NCBI GenBank assembly: GCA_033002965.1
Contig: JAURVB010013324.1
Coordinates: 1-64,000 of the forward strand
DNA from: Piper betle
Taxonomy: Eukaryota; Streptophyta; Magnoliopsida; Piperales; Piperaceae
Length of the DNA stretch: 64,000 bases
Direction of reading: 5' to 3'
Made by a program: the position numbers and the translations under genes. Below are positions 1-12,310 of this stretch, piece after piece. Under the pieces are notes generated by a model, which made no database searches, was not told the origin of the DNA, and saw only the letters and a list, made by a program, of their open reading frames with translations. Positions within the stretch are counted from its first letter, which is position 1, and each line of letters begins with the position of its first letter.

Positions 1-280
1 ATTTCACCAGTTCTTTTCTGAGTTCTTTCATTTGAGATGACAAATTTTTGAATCTTTTCACATATTCAGCAAATTCTTCACCTAGATCGATCGATTCATG
101 GGAAGAACTCATCGAGCAATTCACAACTCACTTTTAGTCAATGGAGATCCCGATAAATATTAAGCTCTTAAGGCAATGCTGAGAAATAGCTAGGTGAAGA
201 ATTTGCTGAATATGTGAAAAGATTCAAAAGTTTGTCATCTCAAATGAAGGAGACTCCAGAAATTAAAGAACTGGTGAAGA
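1..280. repeat. Fold-back inverted repeat made from a gag segment
   Basis: Positions 1 to about 88 are a near-perfect reverse complement of about 192-280; for example aggtgaagaatttgctgaat reads forward near 192 and inverted near 75-94. The spacer is about 100 bp. The right arm belongs to a gypsy gag reading frame on the plus strand (GEEFAEYVKRF-like), so the left arm is an inverted extra copy of part of that gag, probably from a rearrangement. A transcript would fold into a long hairpin. Confidence 0.75.
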
Positions 281-1090
281 TATATGTGCAATGAATGCTT
301 GATCAGGCGCATGGTTCCTAAGTGGTGCACAATACAATACATTTGAAGAACTATTTGAAAGAGTGCTAATATATGAGGAACTCAACAAAATTTTGGCTTC
401 AACAATGAATGAACGAGCCTCAAGGAATGCACTCTCCAAGCTTAGTCATATGGATCATGAGTGGCAAGTGAGGATGAAGAATGAAAGTGAAAATCCAAGA
501 GATACACCTTGAGAGCCTCGACAACACGAAGAATGGACAAATATAGAAGATTACACCTTCAACACTAGAGATATTGAGCGATGGTTTGACGTGTTGAAGA
601 GTAAAGGAAAGATCACACCATAGACTCCAAAAATCGGCCAAAACCAGAAGATGAGAAGAAGGAAAACTTTTAACGATTTCACCAGAGGTTAAGTCATCCA
701 ACGGTCAAATGTCGAGATGTGATAGAGAAAATTGAAGAGTTGCGTGACAAAGGCGATATTAAGTACAAAGCATCAGTTGCTAATGTGATAACAATTAGCC
801 ACTTAGCTTCATTGATGAAGTCTCATAAAGGAAAAGAGAAACAAGGAGAGGAAATGGATGTCCAAATGGTTAAAGTTGAAGACATGGAGGTGTCACCTCC
901 TTCCATCGAAGGAGTGAAGAAAGTATGTTCTACACTCTACCGATTCAGAAAGAAGCAGAAGAAAAGTAGAAGAAAGAAGCAAAAAAGAAAGAAGGATGGG
1001 GAGGAGGCCCACACCCACCAGATCAAAGTTTGGAGTGCCTCAGACACTATTCAACTGAGAGCAACTGTCAGTGAAGCTCGCCGTCTCTGA
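97..1090 (+). pseudogene. Degenerate Ty3/gypsy gag fragment
   Basis: Broken reading frames read like plant gypsy Gag. There is a W-E-E-L-I-E-Q-F segment near 100, then E-E-F-A-E-Y-V-K-R-F-K-S-L-S near 200-235 (the family pattern is EYV..F..L), then F-E-E-L-F-E-R near 345. Near 690-760 a stretch H-P-T-V-K-C-R-D-V-I-E-K-I-E-E-L resembles the degenerate nucleocapsid of these Gags. A lysine-rich open frame continues from 719 to 1090. Stops at several places (for example before 300 and near 510) show it is dead. No protease or reverse transcriptase follows. The family assignment rests on pattern alone. Confidence 0.5.
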
Positions 1091-2530
1091 AAAAGCATCG
1101 AGAAGCTGTTGGCAGGAGTTTTGAAGCACCATCAAGCAGTCATCCTCACAGCCACAGTCCGGCCAGCCCAGGTCATTTCTAACCACCCCATTGCCACCAA
1201 TACACTCATCTCAGTGCCACCGACGAAAGCCAACTGAGACCCACTGCCAGAGAAGTCCACGACCAATAGGAAAATCGTCGACAAACTAACTGCTAGAGAA
1301 GAAAGGAGATAAAACTAAAAGTGTCGTCATGTTGGAAGCCACCATCCAGCCAAGGCCACTACTGGACACATCACCACTTCCAACTGGCTCTCCTAACACC
1401 GCCAACAGATCCAAGTCAAGAGACACTGTCAAAGAAGCTTGCCCACGCCGAAAAATAGCCCTAAAAACTCTCGCCGAAAAACTACAACAGCAGCATGCAG
1501 TCATCTTTCCAGCCTCCGTCCGATAGACTGGAACCACCGCAGGACAAGTGACCACCTCCAATCAATAGCCCTTATCTCCGGGTACAAACCCAAATAGAAT
1601 ACTGCCGGGGAAAGCCGCCACCGTTGCCGAAAAATGGCGATAAAGTCACGGTAGAGATCAGTTTCACTGAAACTTCCCAGCCTCACTGCCGCTGCATGTG
1701 GACACCTACAACCACCGGATCACCACCATAAGCTTCATAGATCCTATATCCACCAATTTGGGCAATTGCTGCCAGCTCCTCAGCCACCCGAAATGTCGTT
1801 GCCAGATGCACCACCTGCCTAAGTGGGTTTGTCAAACCCGTTTATGCCTATTTATGTCTGCAACCACATCCCTCTACCCTACGATCTAATCGGATTCAAA
1901 CTGATCCGGACTGTGACTGCAAAGCCAAACCATGTCCACGACCTATCCACGACCTGGATTGGAACTAGAGCACCACGCACCACCCGCATATCGGCGCACA
2001 CAAAAAGCAAAAGCAAGGTCGTGTGCGCCACACTTCCTGATCAAACCGATATATTTGTTCTAAAACAACCATAAGTGGTCTGATTTAGTCTGTTATCACT
2101 TCAAAAATAACTTGAAGGCCTTCCAGACCTTGGGTCGAGATGAAATTTGTTATCCCACTATTTTTGGACTCTCTAGAATCATTAGTGAGGTTATTTTGAA
2201 AATTTGAAGATAAAAAAGGACGAACTAAGGTATTGGAGTTAAAGCTATCAAAGACAGATCAAATAAAAACGACAAAATTCGCTATTTTATGTAAGTGTAA
2301 AATCGAAGAAGAAATTTTGGATTATGAGTACTAATCTTCCAGTGGATTGACTTAGGATTTGAATTAAACCTTAAGGAACTACGTAAAAATCTTAGATATT
2401 TATTCATCGTTCTTGATATTTTACTTTATTTTTTACTTATATAATATCTTTACACGGCAAAGGCGCCTAATTCCACCAAATTCACTCGTTTAACCCTAAG
2501 TGAGATCAAAGTACAAAGCACCACGTGCAA
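1090..2530 (+). mobile_element. Long repeat, plus copy (family C, LTR-like)
   Basis: A GC-rich first part (about 1,090-2,050) is followed by an AT-richer end (2,060-2,520). Both match the reverse complement of about 10,030-11,600. Shared landmarks are tctccgggtacaaa (about 1,575), a segment around ttgttct..aacaacc (about 2,056), gaggttattttgaa (2,188) and ccaccaaa..cactc..aaccctaagtga near 2,473-2,500. The end portion (a block with acgtggttcctta-like sequence, then gattttacactt when read in reverse) resembles the R/U5 end of plant copia or gypsy LTRs. I cannot define exact ends or a target duplication. Small reading frames inside it are not conserved between the copies. Confidence 0.55.
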
Positions 2531-3920
2531 ATATGATGGGGGTGAACATAATTTGCGGTAACGAGATTATGTGAGGAGATAAGGAAGTTGCAGCGGCTCG
2601 CTCGTAATCAAGGAACAGAGGGGAGGGATCCTGTGCTAAAAAATAACAATAGAAATAAGAAGAGAGGCTCATGTTGCTGTTGTAAGGAAGAGAAGGGAAG
2701 AGGAAACCTTCGTCTCTCATGTTGCTGTTGTAAGGAAGGAAGAGAAGGAAGAGGAAACCTTCATCTCCCCGTCGTGCTTCATGCCTTGCGACGTTTTTCT
2801 GCTTCTCTTGCCGCATTGCCAATCGCCCTGGAGAGCCGTGGATTGCTGAAGTCCTGTTGTCACCCTCGCCGTGAAGTCCTTGCCACTTGCCTCGTCGAGG
2901 TGCTTGTGTCGTCGAATGCCCAACGTCATAGGAGACCAACCGGAGCCTTGCTGCAAACTTCTAGAGTCCCCTACCTTGCCTCCTTGGAGTGTCGTTGCTG
3001 TTGCTGCAAAAGTGGTTTCACCAACCTGTCCAACCGAAAGGGGAAGTCCAGCAGGAGCCTTGCTGGCCATTGCCTTGGAGTGTCGTTGCAGCCGCCCAAG
3101 GAGAGGAGAAGAAGCCAAGCTTGCCACCTAGTTGCTGATCTCACCAAGGAGCTTGGTCCCGACGAAGCGTTGCCATAAAGCCATCGTGCTTCCGCCCGCC
3201 ATGGGGTACCGGTGTATGGCTGGCCTCACTGCGTCAGAGACAAGTTCGGCCCGTTGTTGCAGCTAGCCGATACAATTGAAAGTCGCCGCTACATCTTGCC
3301 TTTCCGCTGGCGGAGTTTGTTGCGAAGCCTTGCTATTATTGCCCTTGCCAAGGTGCAGATCTCGTTGCTGTGAAGCTTGGATTTGAGGGGAGATGCTGCT
3401 GCCGCGTCTCACTGACGTGTTGCCACCGTTAAGTGCTGCCCCGTTGCAGGAAATGGGAAGCCGGCCCTCGCTGCTGTGAAAGAGTGCTGCCGAAGCTATG
3501 TCTACTACTGCCCGTGCTTGCCGAAGGGAGATGTTGGTGCCTTTAGAACGTCCTTTGCCTTGCCACTACCGTCCCACCTGTCATAGCCGCTTACTGCCAT
3601 TGAAAGAGGCGTCAGATGTCGCTTGCTGCTTTGATATCTTGCTGATCGCCGTCGTTGTGAAGTGGAGTGTTACCTTTTCAGAGTCGAGTCTAGCCAAGTA
3701 CTTGGCACAACCCGAGGCCTAGCCACTCGCTGCGGTCTTCGCCAGACTTCTGACCCTCTCGCCGGCAATGCGCTTGTGCCGGAGCAGAGTTATGTCGAAG
3801 ATTGGAAACCCATCGTCTTGCTGCCACTTTCCTCTCATCTAAGCCTTGCTATTGTACCACTAAACCAAGGAAAGGGGATTGCCGTATTGCCGCTTGTTGC
3901 TATCGTTGTTAGGATTGAAA
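2531..3920. other. GC-rich segment without a recognisable gene
   Basis: Composition rises sharply, with many ttgctgttgctgc and gttgccgcc words. Overlapping frames on both strands (longest 196 codons at 2,588-3,178) are low-complexity and Cys/Arg-rich, with no domain I recognise. An imperfect direct repeat of about 50-60 bp occurs at about 2,665-2,720 and 2,715-2,770 (ctcatgttgctgttgtaagg). Most likely this is captured or repeat-derived sequence rather than a gene. Confidence 0.4.
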
Positions 3921-4640
3921 CACACAAAATCCCTAAACTCCTTGATATGCAATAATAAGTACACAAATCACTCCAATTAGAACACCCCTCAACCTCTCCA
4001 ATTGGAATCAACTCATAATCTCTAACTTGAAAACACTCCAATTAGGAACTCACAATTCACAATTAAAACAACACTCTCAATTGTGTACTCTCTTTAATTC
4101 AGTTCTGTTTCACTCATAATACAACTACATATATAAAGAAAAAGAAAACCAACTTCGTAAATACCAAGAGCCAAATACTAAATACTCATCGTCTTCAACA
4201 ATTTTTCTTGAATTCCTCGTACCTCTTGGAATAATTCCATGTCTTTACGATTCCCCATGTCATTATATGTCTTCTCACATCCATCGTATGATGAGAGACC
4301 CCAACAATCGTGAAGCCCAGCAAGGATAAGTGCCTTGCACGCTCGCCGCAACTTGCTTTGCCTGTGGTAGCCAGGTAAGAGCCCAGCCGTCAGAGATAAG
4401 GACACGGAAATAAGAGGTCTGGACCTACCGACCACCTTAAGCCTGTTTGCGTCCGAACTCTCTATCGTGTCCACGTTGCAACCCACTTGTTTGAGACCCA
4501 AGACCAGTTGGTCGATCTGTTTGGAGCCCATCAAGCCAATTGCAAGTCCGGGCCACTCAAGCTCAAGGCCAGGCCAATCAACAGCGAGCCAGGCCACATT
4601 GCACCAAGGGGCCCGCCCGAGGGGTTCGGTTTAATTCGGA
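3920..4640. mobile_element. Probable LTR fragment, copia-like
   Basis: The stretch 3,920-4,180 is rich in aattagg/ccaatt and ends with a run of tactc/aactcac words. This is the texture of the R/U5 part of plant copia LTRs read on the minus strand, where near-identical short words recur. GC-rich sequence follows to about 4,640. No paired LTR, PBS or target duplication was found, so the call is weak. Confidence 0.3.
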
Positions 4641-5010
4641 TTTTAACTAGGATTTTATTTAGAGACCTTCCGCTGCTCAGTTTTACGTGAAATTCGGTAC
4701 CATAACATTTTTCAGCATTGCGGATCAACGACAGTGTTATTTTTTAGATTTTAAGACAAGAAAGGGATGAACCACTGCATTAGAGTCGAAATTATCAAAT
4801 ACAAATTTATTTAATGGCGGCAAAATTTACTACTTTGTGTAAAGTATAAAATCAAAGAACTAATAGATTGTGAGCACTAATCTCATTGTAGACTAAATTA
4901 GAGATTCAAGTTGAACCCTAAGGAACCACGTAAAAAATCTCATATATTATTCTTTGCTTATGACATTTTATTTTTATTTTTATCGCATTATTTCTTTACG
5001 AGGTAATGAC
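4640..5010 (+). mobile_element. Third, partial copy of repeat family C
   Basis: Positions about 4,740-5,010 align with 2,190-2,470. Shared landmarks are gattttaagacaagaaaggg, gagtcgaaattatcaaa, taaaatcaaagaa, gagcactaatct, gaaccctaaggaaccacgta and a closing ttatttctttacgagg block. Only the terminal, AT-rich part is clearly shared. It directly precedes the degenerate minus-strand LTR that starts near 5,090. Confidence 0.5.
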
Positions 5011-5089
5011 GCATTGGTCCTATCGAACTCTATGAATTGATACGAAGCAAAGCATGATTTGAGGGGGCGGCAATACCATACTCGAACAT

Positions 5090-7630
5090 ATTTTGGCAAC
5101 TCCACTAGGGACAATATGTGATAGAACCAAATCATCAAACCCGTTTTGATAAATACGCACCCTATTTCAAGATGCGCTTGTCGGTTTTCTCCTTTCTCGC
5201 ATCTTAGTGAAAATTTTGAAAAAATCATATATAGGCATGGGAACAGATTTATATAATTGGCCCGAAGATAACGTACAGTAGAATAGGGTCTATTTGGACA
5301 CATACCCTCGAGGGTTATTAATCACGGAAGTAAAATACGTCTAAATAGCCTGTGTTAAATAGGGTCTCGTAAAATGGCCACTTAATATGTCATACGATTT
5401 AAAAATCAAATCAGCAATAGAATATATCGATAAAAAAGTGAGAAAAGTCCTAATGGACCTATGGTCCTAGCTCCAAGTGTAATGTCTCCTCTATGGCGTA
5501 CTCAGACTCCATAACCTATATTGAAGCCCATTACTAAGTAAAATACTGACATCTATATATCATGCATGTTCGTGGTGTGTGCTGACATCAATCCTAATAA
5601 AGAAGACAACTAAATAAACCTACTACTAAACATATAGCACGTCAATCGAGGCATAATAAAGGAAATAACTAATAACAAATAATAAATAAATACATACATA
5701 CACTAATGAATAAATAGATACATAATAAATACATGAAATAATTAATACTCTAATTATAAAATAATAATAACATATACTATATAAATACATGACTAAACAC
5801 GAGTAAATATCACATATACTCCTCTTAGTAAATATATAAATAAATAAATAAATAAATAAATACATAATCATTCAATAACTAAATAAATATATAAATAATT
5901 AATTAGTTAATTTTAATTAATTATAAATAATAATAATATCATAGTCATCATAGTTATCCAATTCAAAATACACAATTAAATATAAATAAATAATAACATA
6001 CATGCAACGAACAAATAGATAAGTAAATAAATAAATAGATAGAATTTAATAAACATGAATAAGATTAATATTAATAAGTAAATATATCAATAATAATAAT
6101 TAATCATCACATAAACACTCATCATATACGACAAACATCTAAATAAAAAGAATAAATAATAATGAATAAATAAATAAATAAATAAAATCAATCATAATAT
6201 CAAAATATGCTATATAATATAAATATACATCTAAACTAATATAGGGGTTTTTGAATTATCAAAAACAGTAAAAAATGAGCTGAAGCAAGTTAACTCACTG
6301 AACCGAACTGGGACAGCCTGATTAACTCGATCTAGGTCAAATAGATAGGTGGGCTGGGTCGACTAGGCTAGTCTAGACTGCTAGACACAGACATGGACAC
6401 GGACACGGACACGAACATGACACGAATGCGAGCAAGAAGGTGGATATGAATGGGTGAACAGGATGCACACAGGCGGATGCGAACGCGGGATACGTGTCCG
6501 ACAGGGCAAGCGGCGTCCTGCACCGGAAATCGCAAAAGGCGGCACGGCTTGGGTTGCCACCAGTTGGGATCGATAGCCTTGACGACGAGGAAGACGATGG
6601 CAATGGTGATTAGGGGAGTACGGCTACTGGCTGGCCATGAAACAGCCAAAAAATGGGTGGGATCGCCACCTATGCGACGGCATCGCCGGTAGCGATCGCG
6701 GCCACAACGGTGGTCATGGGTGGTCTCAAAATGAAGATCTCGATGAAGATAATCTATCTGGGTGGTTGGACTAACCGGAGGTAGCTCATCGGAGCCGGAA
6801 AATAGTCTGAAGGGCAGTGGCGGCGGCAAAAACAGGCAGCAAGAACATCGTGGCCGGTGGTCGTGTGGGGTACAGATCGATAGCTGGCAGTAAGGTGGTC
6901 CTGGTGGTGCCAGTCTGATGGCTGGGGGCGAGTCAGAGACTCGCCGGCGGCAGCGCTAGGGTGTAAAACTCAAAAAATCATGAAAAATCTTTGAAAGATA
7001 ACTTGGTGGAAGCTAGGACTGACGTGGTTGGCTCAGATCTCACCACATGGCACGATTTGAACATCTAACAACTCGTGACCTAGTGGAGCCCTCCTATGGC
7101 TATATATCAATATACATATGGACAGAAAGCATAGATTGAGACTGTCCAAAGTCAAAACTGACCCGAGTCTTAAAAGTGACTATAGGCAAGAATCGAGGTA
7201 AGAATGTTAAATGGGCCTCAAACCCTCAACTCAATCAGGTGAAAACCTACGACTCAATCAAGTTGAGCCTACAGGGGCATAATCCGATGGTTTGAAATCC
7301 CTATGACGCATGCAAATGAGATATCCTAAAAATCTCAAACAGATACTAAACCTTTGCCTAAATCTAGGCCTACATCCCTGGCTAACCCATAAAAATCATC
7401 TGTATACCTCATATATAAGATGATAACTCATGCACTATTGTAGCCTATATCAAACTATCATCTACATGTCAGGCATACTCAGCCACCATACATGCTCATA
7501 TAATCATTTGGACCCCATACTCATAATTGAAAACTAGTCTAACTCGAGATCGCTTGAACTGACTAAAGACTAGTCCGAACTGGGCAAAACTACAAGCGGA
7601 TAAAACCCTAACCCAAAGCTAGGTTTTACA
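5090..7630 (-). mobile_element. Degenerate long LTR of the main gypsy family, minus strand
   Basis: Positions 5,090-5,400 carry, in reverse orientation, the landmarks of the long LTRs found further on: ggcaactccactaggga, taattggcccgaagataac, ccctcgagggttattaat and aaatggccacttaa. Positions 6,220-7,630 are the reverse complement of 16,858-18,250. The minus-strand start is tgtaaaaccta at 7,630, matching the LTR start at 16,858. The right end of the LTR (low coordinate) seems truncated near 5,090. GC-rich frames at 6,368-6,829 are part of the repeat, not genes. Confidence 0.6.
5620..6230. repeat. AT-rich low-complexity tract
   Basis: Dense aaat/aataaata tetranucleotide-like repeats with almost no GC, lying in the intron-like AT-rich part of the degenerate LTR. 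The minus-strand frame at 5,626-5,871 is a Tyr/Ile-rich artefact. Confidence 0.8.
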
Positions 7631-9260
7631 GTCGAGGATGCCAGCAAGAGGACATTGGCGAGGGTAGGTCTGTGAAGAGATGATGAGGGGACATCGAAGA
7701 CGGCTGTGAGGGGATGTCGTAAAGGGCAAAGTGGCGAGGGGAGGGCAGCCATGGCCAGCCATAGAGAGAAGACCGGGGATTGGCAAGAGCAAGGCCGTAA
7801 GGGGTGGAGGAGTTAAAGAGGGGTTATGAGCGGGATTTTCAAGGTCGTTTTCTATAATTGAGCGAGCAATCCGATTAAAATTGGACGAGTCCTAGTTGAA
7901 TCTACCAATTTATGCAACTATAAAAAGCATAGCCCAACCAGGTATTAATATCTTTTGAAGTATTCAACCATAACATATCATGGTTCATCATATCCAGCGA
8001 CACAACTACTCCTTATGCGCAAATGAACCCAGATTAATATGTAATACCATTTATTTACTTATTAAATCATTCCTCAACAAGTACTCATATCAAAAGAATT
8101 ATTAGACATACATGTCTTGCATATAGTTTGAAAGCATCTCACACTAACTTGAATTATACAATTCATGCAGTAATTTCATAACAAAAATATTAACTTATCC
8201 TATTGCCATTTAATTAACACAATAAAACACCCCATTTAGTTATTTACAAATTAATATCCTTACTCTCGAATTGACACCAAAACGATATAAAAATATTAGC
8301 TGGCTACTTAAATCACCACCCAATCGTTAACTCCCTTGAACAGTACAAGCACAACCATTGACAGAAATATATATACCACATTATAAACGATGGTCTACAA
8401 TACAACAAAGTATGGTTATTCAACTGGTAAAAATAATTATTTATTAATAACCAACAGTTAAAAACACAAAAATTAAGGCAATAATTTAATCCTACACCAT
8501 TCAATGAATTTGGTAGCTAGCAATGTAATCAATAAGTTCATTTACTATTAGATACTGCCATGACTAAATACTGAAAGATAGTATAAGCAACAATTAAATC
8601 AACTAAAATGACAAAAGAATCAACATTTAATACAATTTATTGATTAGCTATAAAATACATATAGTCATTGATAACCAAACAGCCATACCAGTTAGCACAT
8701 TAGCCGATCTTTACAGCACAAACATGCATAGTCCCTACACCCATGCATACACCAATAATTTACCTACCCACTTGATCTGTTCAACTCACCGAATACAGCA
8801 ATAAATACATTTACCAGGCATATCAAACATACTAAACAAGCCACAAAATCAATGATAAGACAAACAAAAATCATTAGAGCCATAAAACAACAATCCTAAG
8901 ACATATGCATGGCTAAGAAGGGACAATAAAATTAGACAGAGAGGAAGAAAGAATACCAAGTAGAAGGAAGGATTAGAATGACGGGCAGAGCTGAGTGGGT
9001 CATCTCCCCCTTACTCCTATCACATTAACGAGAAAGGGCTTGAGATGAAATCAAATCCCATTGGAGAATATTTCTCCATCCGATTACCATAGAAGTAGAA
9101 CCAATTGACTGCCAATTACTCTCCCCTACACAAACCTACTCAACCTAGTCAAAACTTCTAAACCTTCAAAATTTAAAGTTCAAAATTCCATATGTTAGCC
9201 ACTCTTTGGGTACACCCTCAACCAACACAAACCGGTCCATGCTAGGCTTGACCCTTAGTT
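7631..9260. other. Intergenic stretch with no identified feature
   Basis: A short G-rich part (7,631-7,860) adjoins the LTR. The rest is AT-rich unique-looking sequence. No coding region longer than about 90 codons and no recognisable domain was seen. Confidence 0.5.
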
Positions 9261-9271
9261 GATCCAAAAAC

Positions 9272-9273
9272 AA

Positions 9274-9304
<31 letters not shown>

Positions 9305-9330
9305 GTAAATAAATAAATAAATAAAACACA
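9272..9330. repeat. (AAT)n microsatellite grading into (AAAT)n
   Basis: About ten uninterrupted aat units followed by aaataaataaataaat, directly upstream of the copia pol fragment. Confidence 0.9.
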
Positions 9331-9344
9331 GGTTTTCCATCTTT

Positions 9345-10000
9345 CATTTAGCCACAATATTTTAATGAAGATACAAAGTATAACGAATGAATGCAAGCTT
9401 TGGATGAAGAAATAAAGATGATTGAAAAGAATCAAACATGATAACTTGTTAAAAAACTAAAAAGCAAAGATGTGATTAACTAAATTCAATAATGATGTAT
9501 CAATTCAAAAACATAAGGCGAGAATGGATGCAAACGGATACTCTCAACTATGTGGGATTGATTTTAATGAAATATTTACACCGGTTGAGAGGATAGAAAT
9601 AATTAGGACTATGTTAGCTATTGCTAATTAATTAAAAGTTACTAGTGTTTTAATTTGATGTGAAATCAGATTTTATGAATGGCAAAATATTGCAAGAGGA
9701 AGTGTATGTGAAGCAACCTCAAAGATATGTGATTGAATGGTAAGAAGACAATGTGTACAAGTTAAAGAAAGCTCTATATAGCTTAAGGCAACCACTTAGA
9801 GCATGGAATAGTAAAATTTACAACTACTTAAAGAGGAATAGATTCCAAAGAAACCCAAATGAGCTTTTCACTTTATGTAAAGAAAGAAAGTGACAATTTC
9901 CTCATGTTTTGTTTATATGTTGATGATTTGGTTTAACTAGCAATTATGACATGATGTTGATTGATTTCAAAAATGTCATGATAGATAGAATGTAGAGCTC
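9345..10000 (+). pseudogene. Decayed copia reverse transcriptase, first part
   Basis: Frames broken by stops and indels read as a copia RT: W-M-Q-A-L-D-E-E-I-K-M-I-E-K-N-Q-T near 9,390-9,435, N-G-C-K-R near 9,525, V-Y-K-L-K-K-A-L-Y-S-L-R-Q near 9,755-9,790 (family pattern VYKLKKALYGLKQ), and L-Y-V-D-D-L near 9,915 (the RT catalytic YVDD is retained). The match stops near 10,000 and resumes at about 13,875, so about 3.9 kb of foreign DNA lies inside the gene. At least five in-frame stops show it is inactive. Confidence 0.8.
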
Positions 10001-10029
10001 TTGTTTGGGAGCAGGATTGCTGCCCCTTG

Positions 10030-11600
10030 ATTTAGTCTTCACTTAGGGTTGAATGAGTGGGTTTGGTGGGACTAAAAGCGCCCTTGCCGCGTAAAGAAGC
10101 TGTGAGCTAGAAAATAAATAAAACGCCACAAGCGAAGAATAACACACATGAAATTTTGACGTGAATTTAAGATTCCACTTGAACCCCTTAAGTCAGTCTA
10201 TGGTGAGATTAGTACTTATAACCTACTATTTCTTTTTTGATTTTACACTTTATACAAAATAGTGAGCATTGCCACCTTTTGAGTTGATCCATCTTTGATA
10301 GCTTTGACTCCAATGCCCTGATTTGTCCCCTTTTTGTCTTCAAATCTTCAAAATAACCTCATCAATGTGTCTGGAGCATCCAAAAATGGTGGGGTAGTAA
10401 GTTTCGTCTCAATCCAAAGTTGAGAAGTCCTTCAAATTATTTATAGAGTGATAATTGACTGAATCATACTGCTTCGGGTTGGTTCAGAACAAATAAATGC
10501 TTGACCAGTTTGGGTGTCGTGAACAGGCTTCTGGATATTTCTGAGTATGCCGGGCTACAAGTTGCGCATGGTGCACCAGCTTCAATCTGCGTCATGAGCG
10601 ACTCACAAACGCTATCAGGCTTTGTGGTCGCGGTCCGGTCCGGTCCAGATCAGTTTGGATCCAATAGATCATGGGGCAACAGGATGTGGGTCTGAACACG
10701 GATAGAACAAGTGAACGCAATCAACAATACATAGGTCTGATGGACCCGGCTGCGGTGGCAATGCAACGCCGACTTTGAGGGCTCTGACGATGGCTTTTTT
10801 GGTGACAAAGGCGATGGGGGACCGCCCAAAATGGTAGATCTCTAACTGGTGAGGGTCTTGGCAGTGGTCCTACAATCAGTATCAACATCGGTAGGCGGCG
10901 GTGGTGGTGGAAATCTCTAGCAATGCTGTGTATTGCTCGACCACTTATCACCAATTTCCGACGATTTAGGTAGCTAACTGCGGTGGGACTTGATTTGGAT
11001 TTGTACCCGGAGACAAAGGCGATCGATTGGAGGCATTGGCTTGACCTGCGGTGGCTCCGATCAATCGGACGAAGTCCAAGAAGTTGGTCGAACGCTCTTG
11101 TTGCACTGCTCGGGAGGACCTCTTTTGGGTGACTTTTCCGGCGACAATGGCTTCCTCTATAGTGGATCTCAGTCGGGCTTGTTCTTGATGTTGAGGAGAG
11201 TCTAATGGAAGTTGCGGTGTGGCCAGTAGCGGCCTGGGTTGGTAGGACAAAGGTTTGCAAGTTGGTGGCTTTTCTATACTTTTTTGCTTTGTTGCTCCGG
11301 CATGAGTTTTTTGGGTTATTTTCCGGCAACGGCAGGCTCTTGCGGCGGTATCTATTTGCTAGGATTTGTTGTCGGCTATGAGGAGAACTCAGTGGAGGTA
11401 GTTTCTTGGTCACCGGAGGCCTTGGCTGACCAGATGATGGTATGCAACTTTGCCATTTGATGGACGTCACCACTTGCGCCAAGGACTTATCTCAGCTTTA
11501 TCCGGTGAGGGCGAGTGTCTTCGAGGGCATCTATCAACTAGATCTTGTTGAGGGCACTCCTACTCTCTAATCTGGTGGGCTTGAATGTGCTGTAGATGGG
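10030..11600 (-). mobile_element. Long repeat, minus copy (family C, LTR-like), inserted in the copia pol
   Basis: This is the reverse complement of about 1,090-2,530. Read on the minus strand, the AT-rich end (10,040-10,480) carries gaggttattttgaagattt, gcattggagtcaaagc and caaacccactcattcaaccc. The GC-rich part carries tctccgggtacaaatcc. The 253-codon minus frame at 10,721-11,482 lies in the GC-rich part. It is Ser/Arg/Pro-rich, matches no family I know and is not open in the other copy, so I do not call it a gene. Confidence 0.55.
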
Positions 11601-11734
11601 TCTCAGGCAAGGGGCTCCTCCCTTCCTTCTTCTTCCCTGTTTCTTCTTCTTCCTTTGATTTTGGAACTATTGTGGATTGTTTATTAGGTAATGGCTAGCT
11701 ATGGAGGTAAAGGCTCAACCAGCAGTTCGATCAC

Positions 11735-11905
11735 ATGGTTTGTACGAACAGTTGTGCAAACAGTTAGTTTGGTTAGAAACCGAACCAAACTAAACACCAA
11801 ACTATCTGAACTAACCAAATTAATTATCCAAACAATAGCCCACTAGAATTGGTGACCGAACCAAACCAAACTAATTTGGTTCTAACCAAATTCCACCTGC
11901 AGTAA
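11735..11905. repeat. accgaacc-rich block, left side of the captured region
   Basis: Repeated cgaaccaaacta / ccaaacta words in both orientations. A similar block (cgaataatatt, ccgaattagaaccgaac) lies at 13,735-13,840. The two bracket the stretch with the glutaredoxin-like fragment and could be subterminal repeats of a DNA transposon; this is an inference only. Confidence 0.35.
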
Positions 11906-12059
11906 CCAATTTACTATTTTTGTAATGTTTTCATGGCTTTTATATGCATAATTACAAAATTTTGAATCGTACGTTATGTCGGATTGGAATGGAATCATTG
12001 AATCTGAATGATTCATAAAAAATTGGAAAAAAATCGATTTATTTAATCGATCTAAATCG

Positions 12060-12310
12060 ATAATTAATTTGGGTGCGTTATTAGTTATATAACATGTCAT
12101 TTTGATGTTATGAAATGTATTATATTTTATGGGATTTTTTCATATTTCTTTGGTTTTCTTTTTAATTATTAGGTGTTAGTTATTATTTTTTATTCATGTC
12201 GAAGTCAAGTCAACTTTTATTTACGAGAGTGCCACCCAAAACCCTCACCACTACTTTTCTCCCCTAACCCCGATTGCTGCCCTGATTCACGTTGCCGATG
12301 CCTCCTCCGA
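12060..12310 (+). mobile_element. Fragment of the main long-LTR family
   Basis: Positions 12,060-12,300 carry the conserved block also seen at 24,090-24,260, 33,150-33,300, 35,860-36,030 and 39,290-39,460: gttattagttata.aacatgtcat, ttttatgggattttttcatat, gttattatttt...gagtcaa, tttacgag. The GC-rich stretch that follows (to about 12,700) fits the GC-rich block of those LTRs but is diverged. Confidence 0.65.

Noticed and set aside
2588..3178. 196-codon Cys-rich plus frame that could suggest a small cysteine-rich protein
   Set aside because: The cysteines come from tgctgttgt repeats; there is no signal peptide or regular Cys spacing, and competing frames exist on the other strand.
10721..11482. 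253-codon minus-strand frame
   Set aside because: It is in the GC-rich part of a repeat, has no domain, and is broken in the homologous copy at 1,090-2,050.
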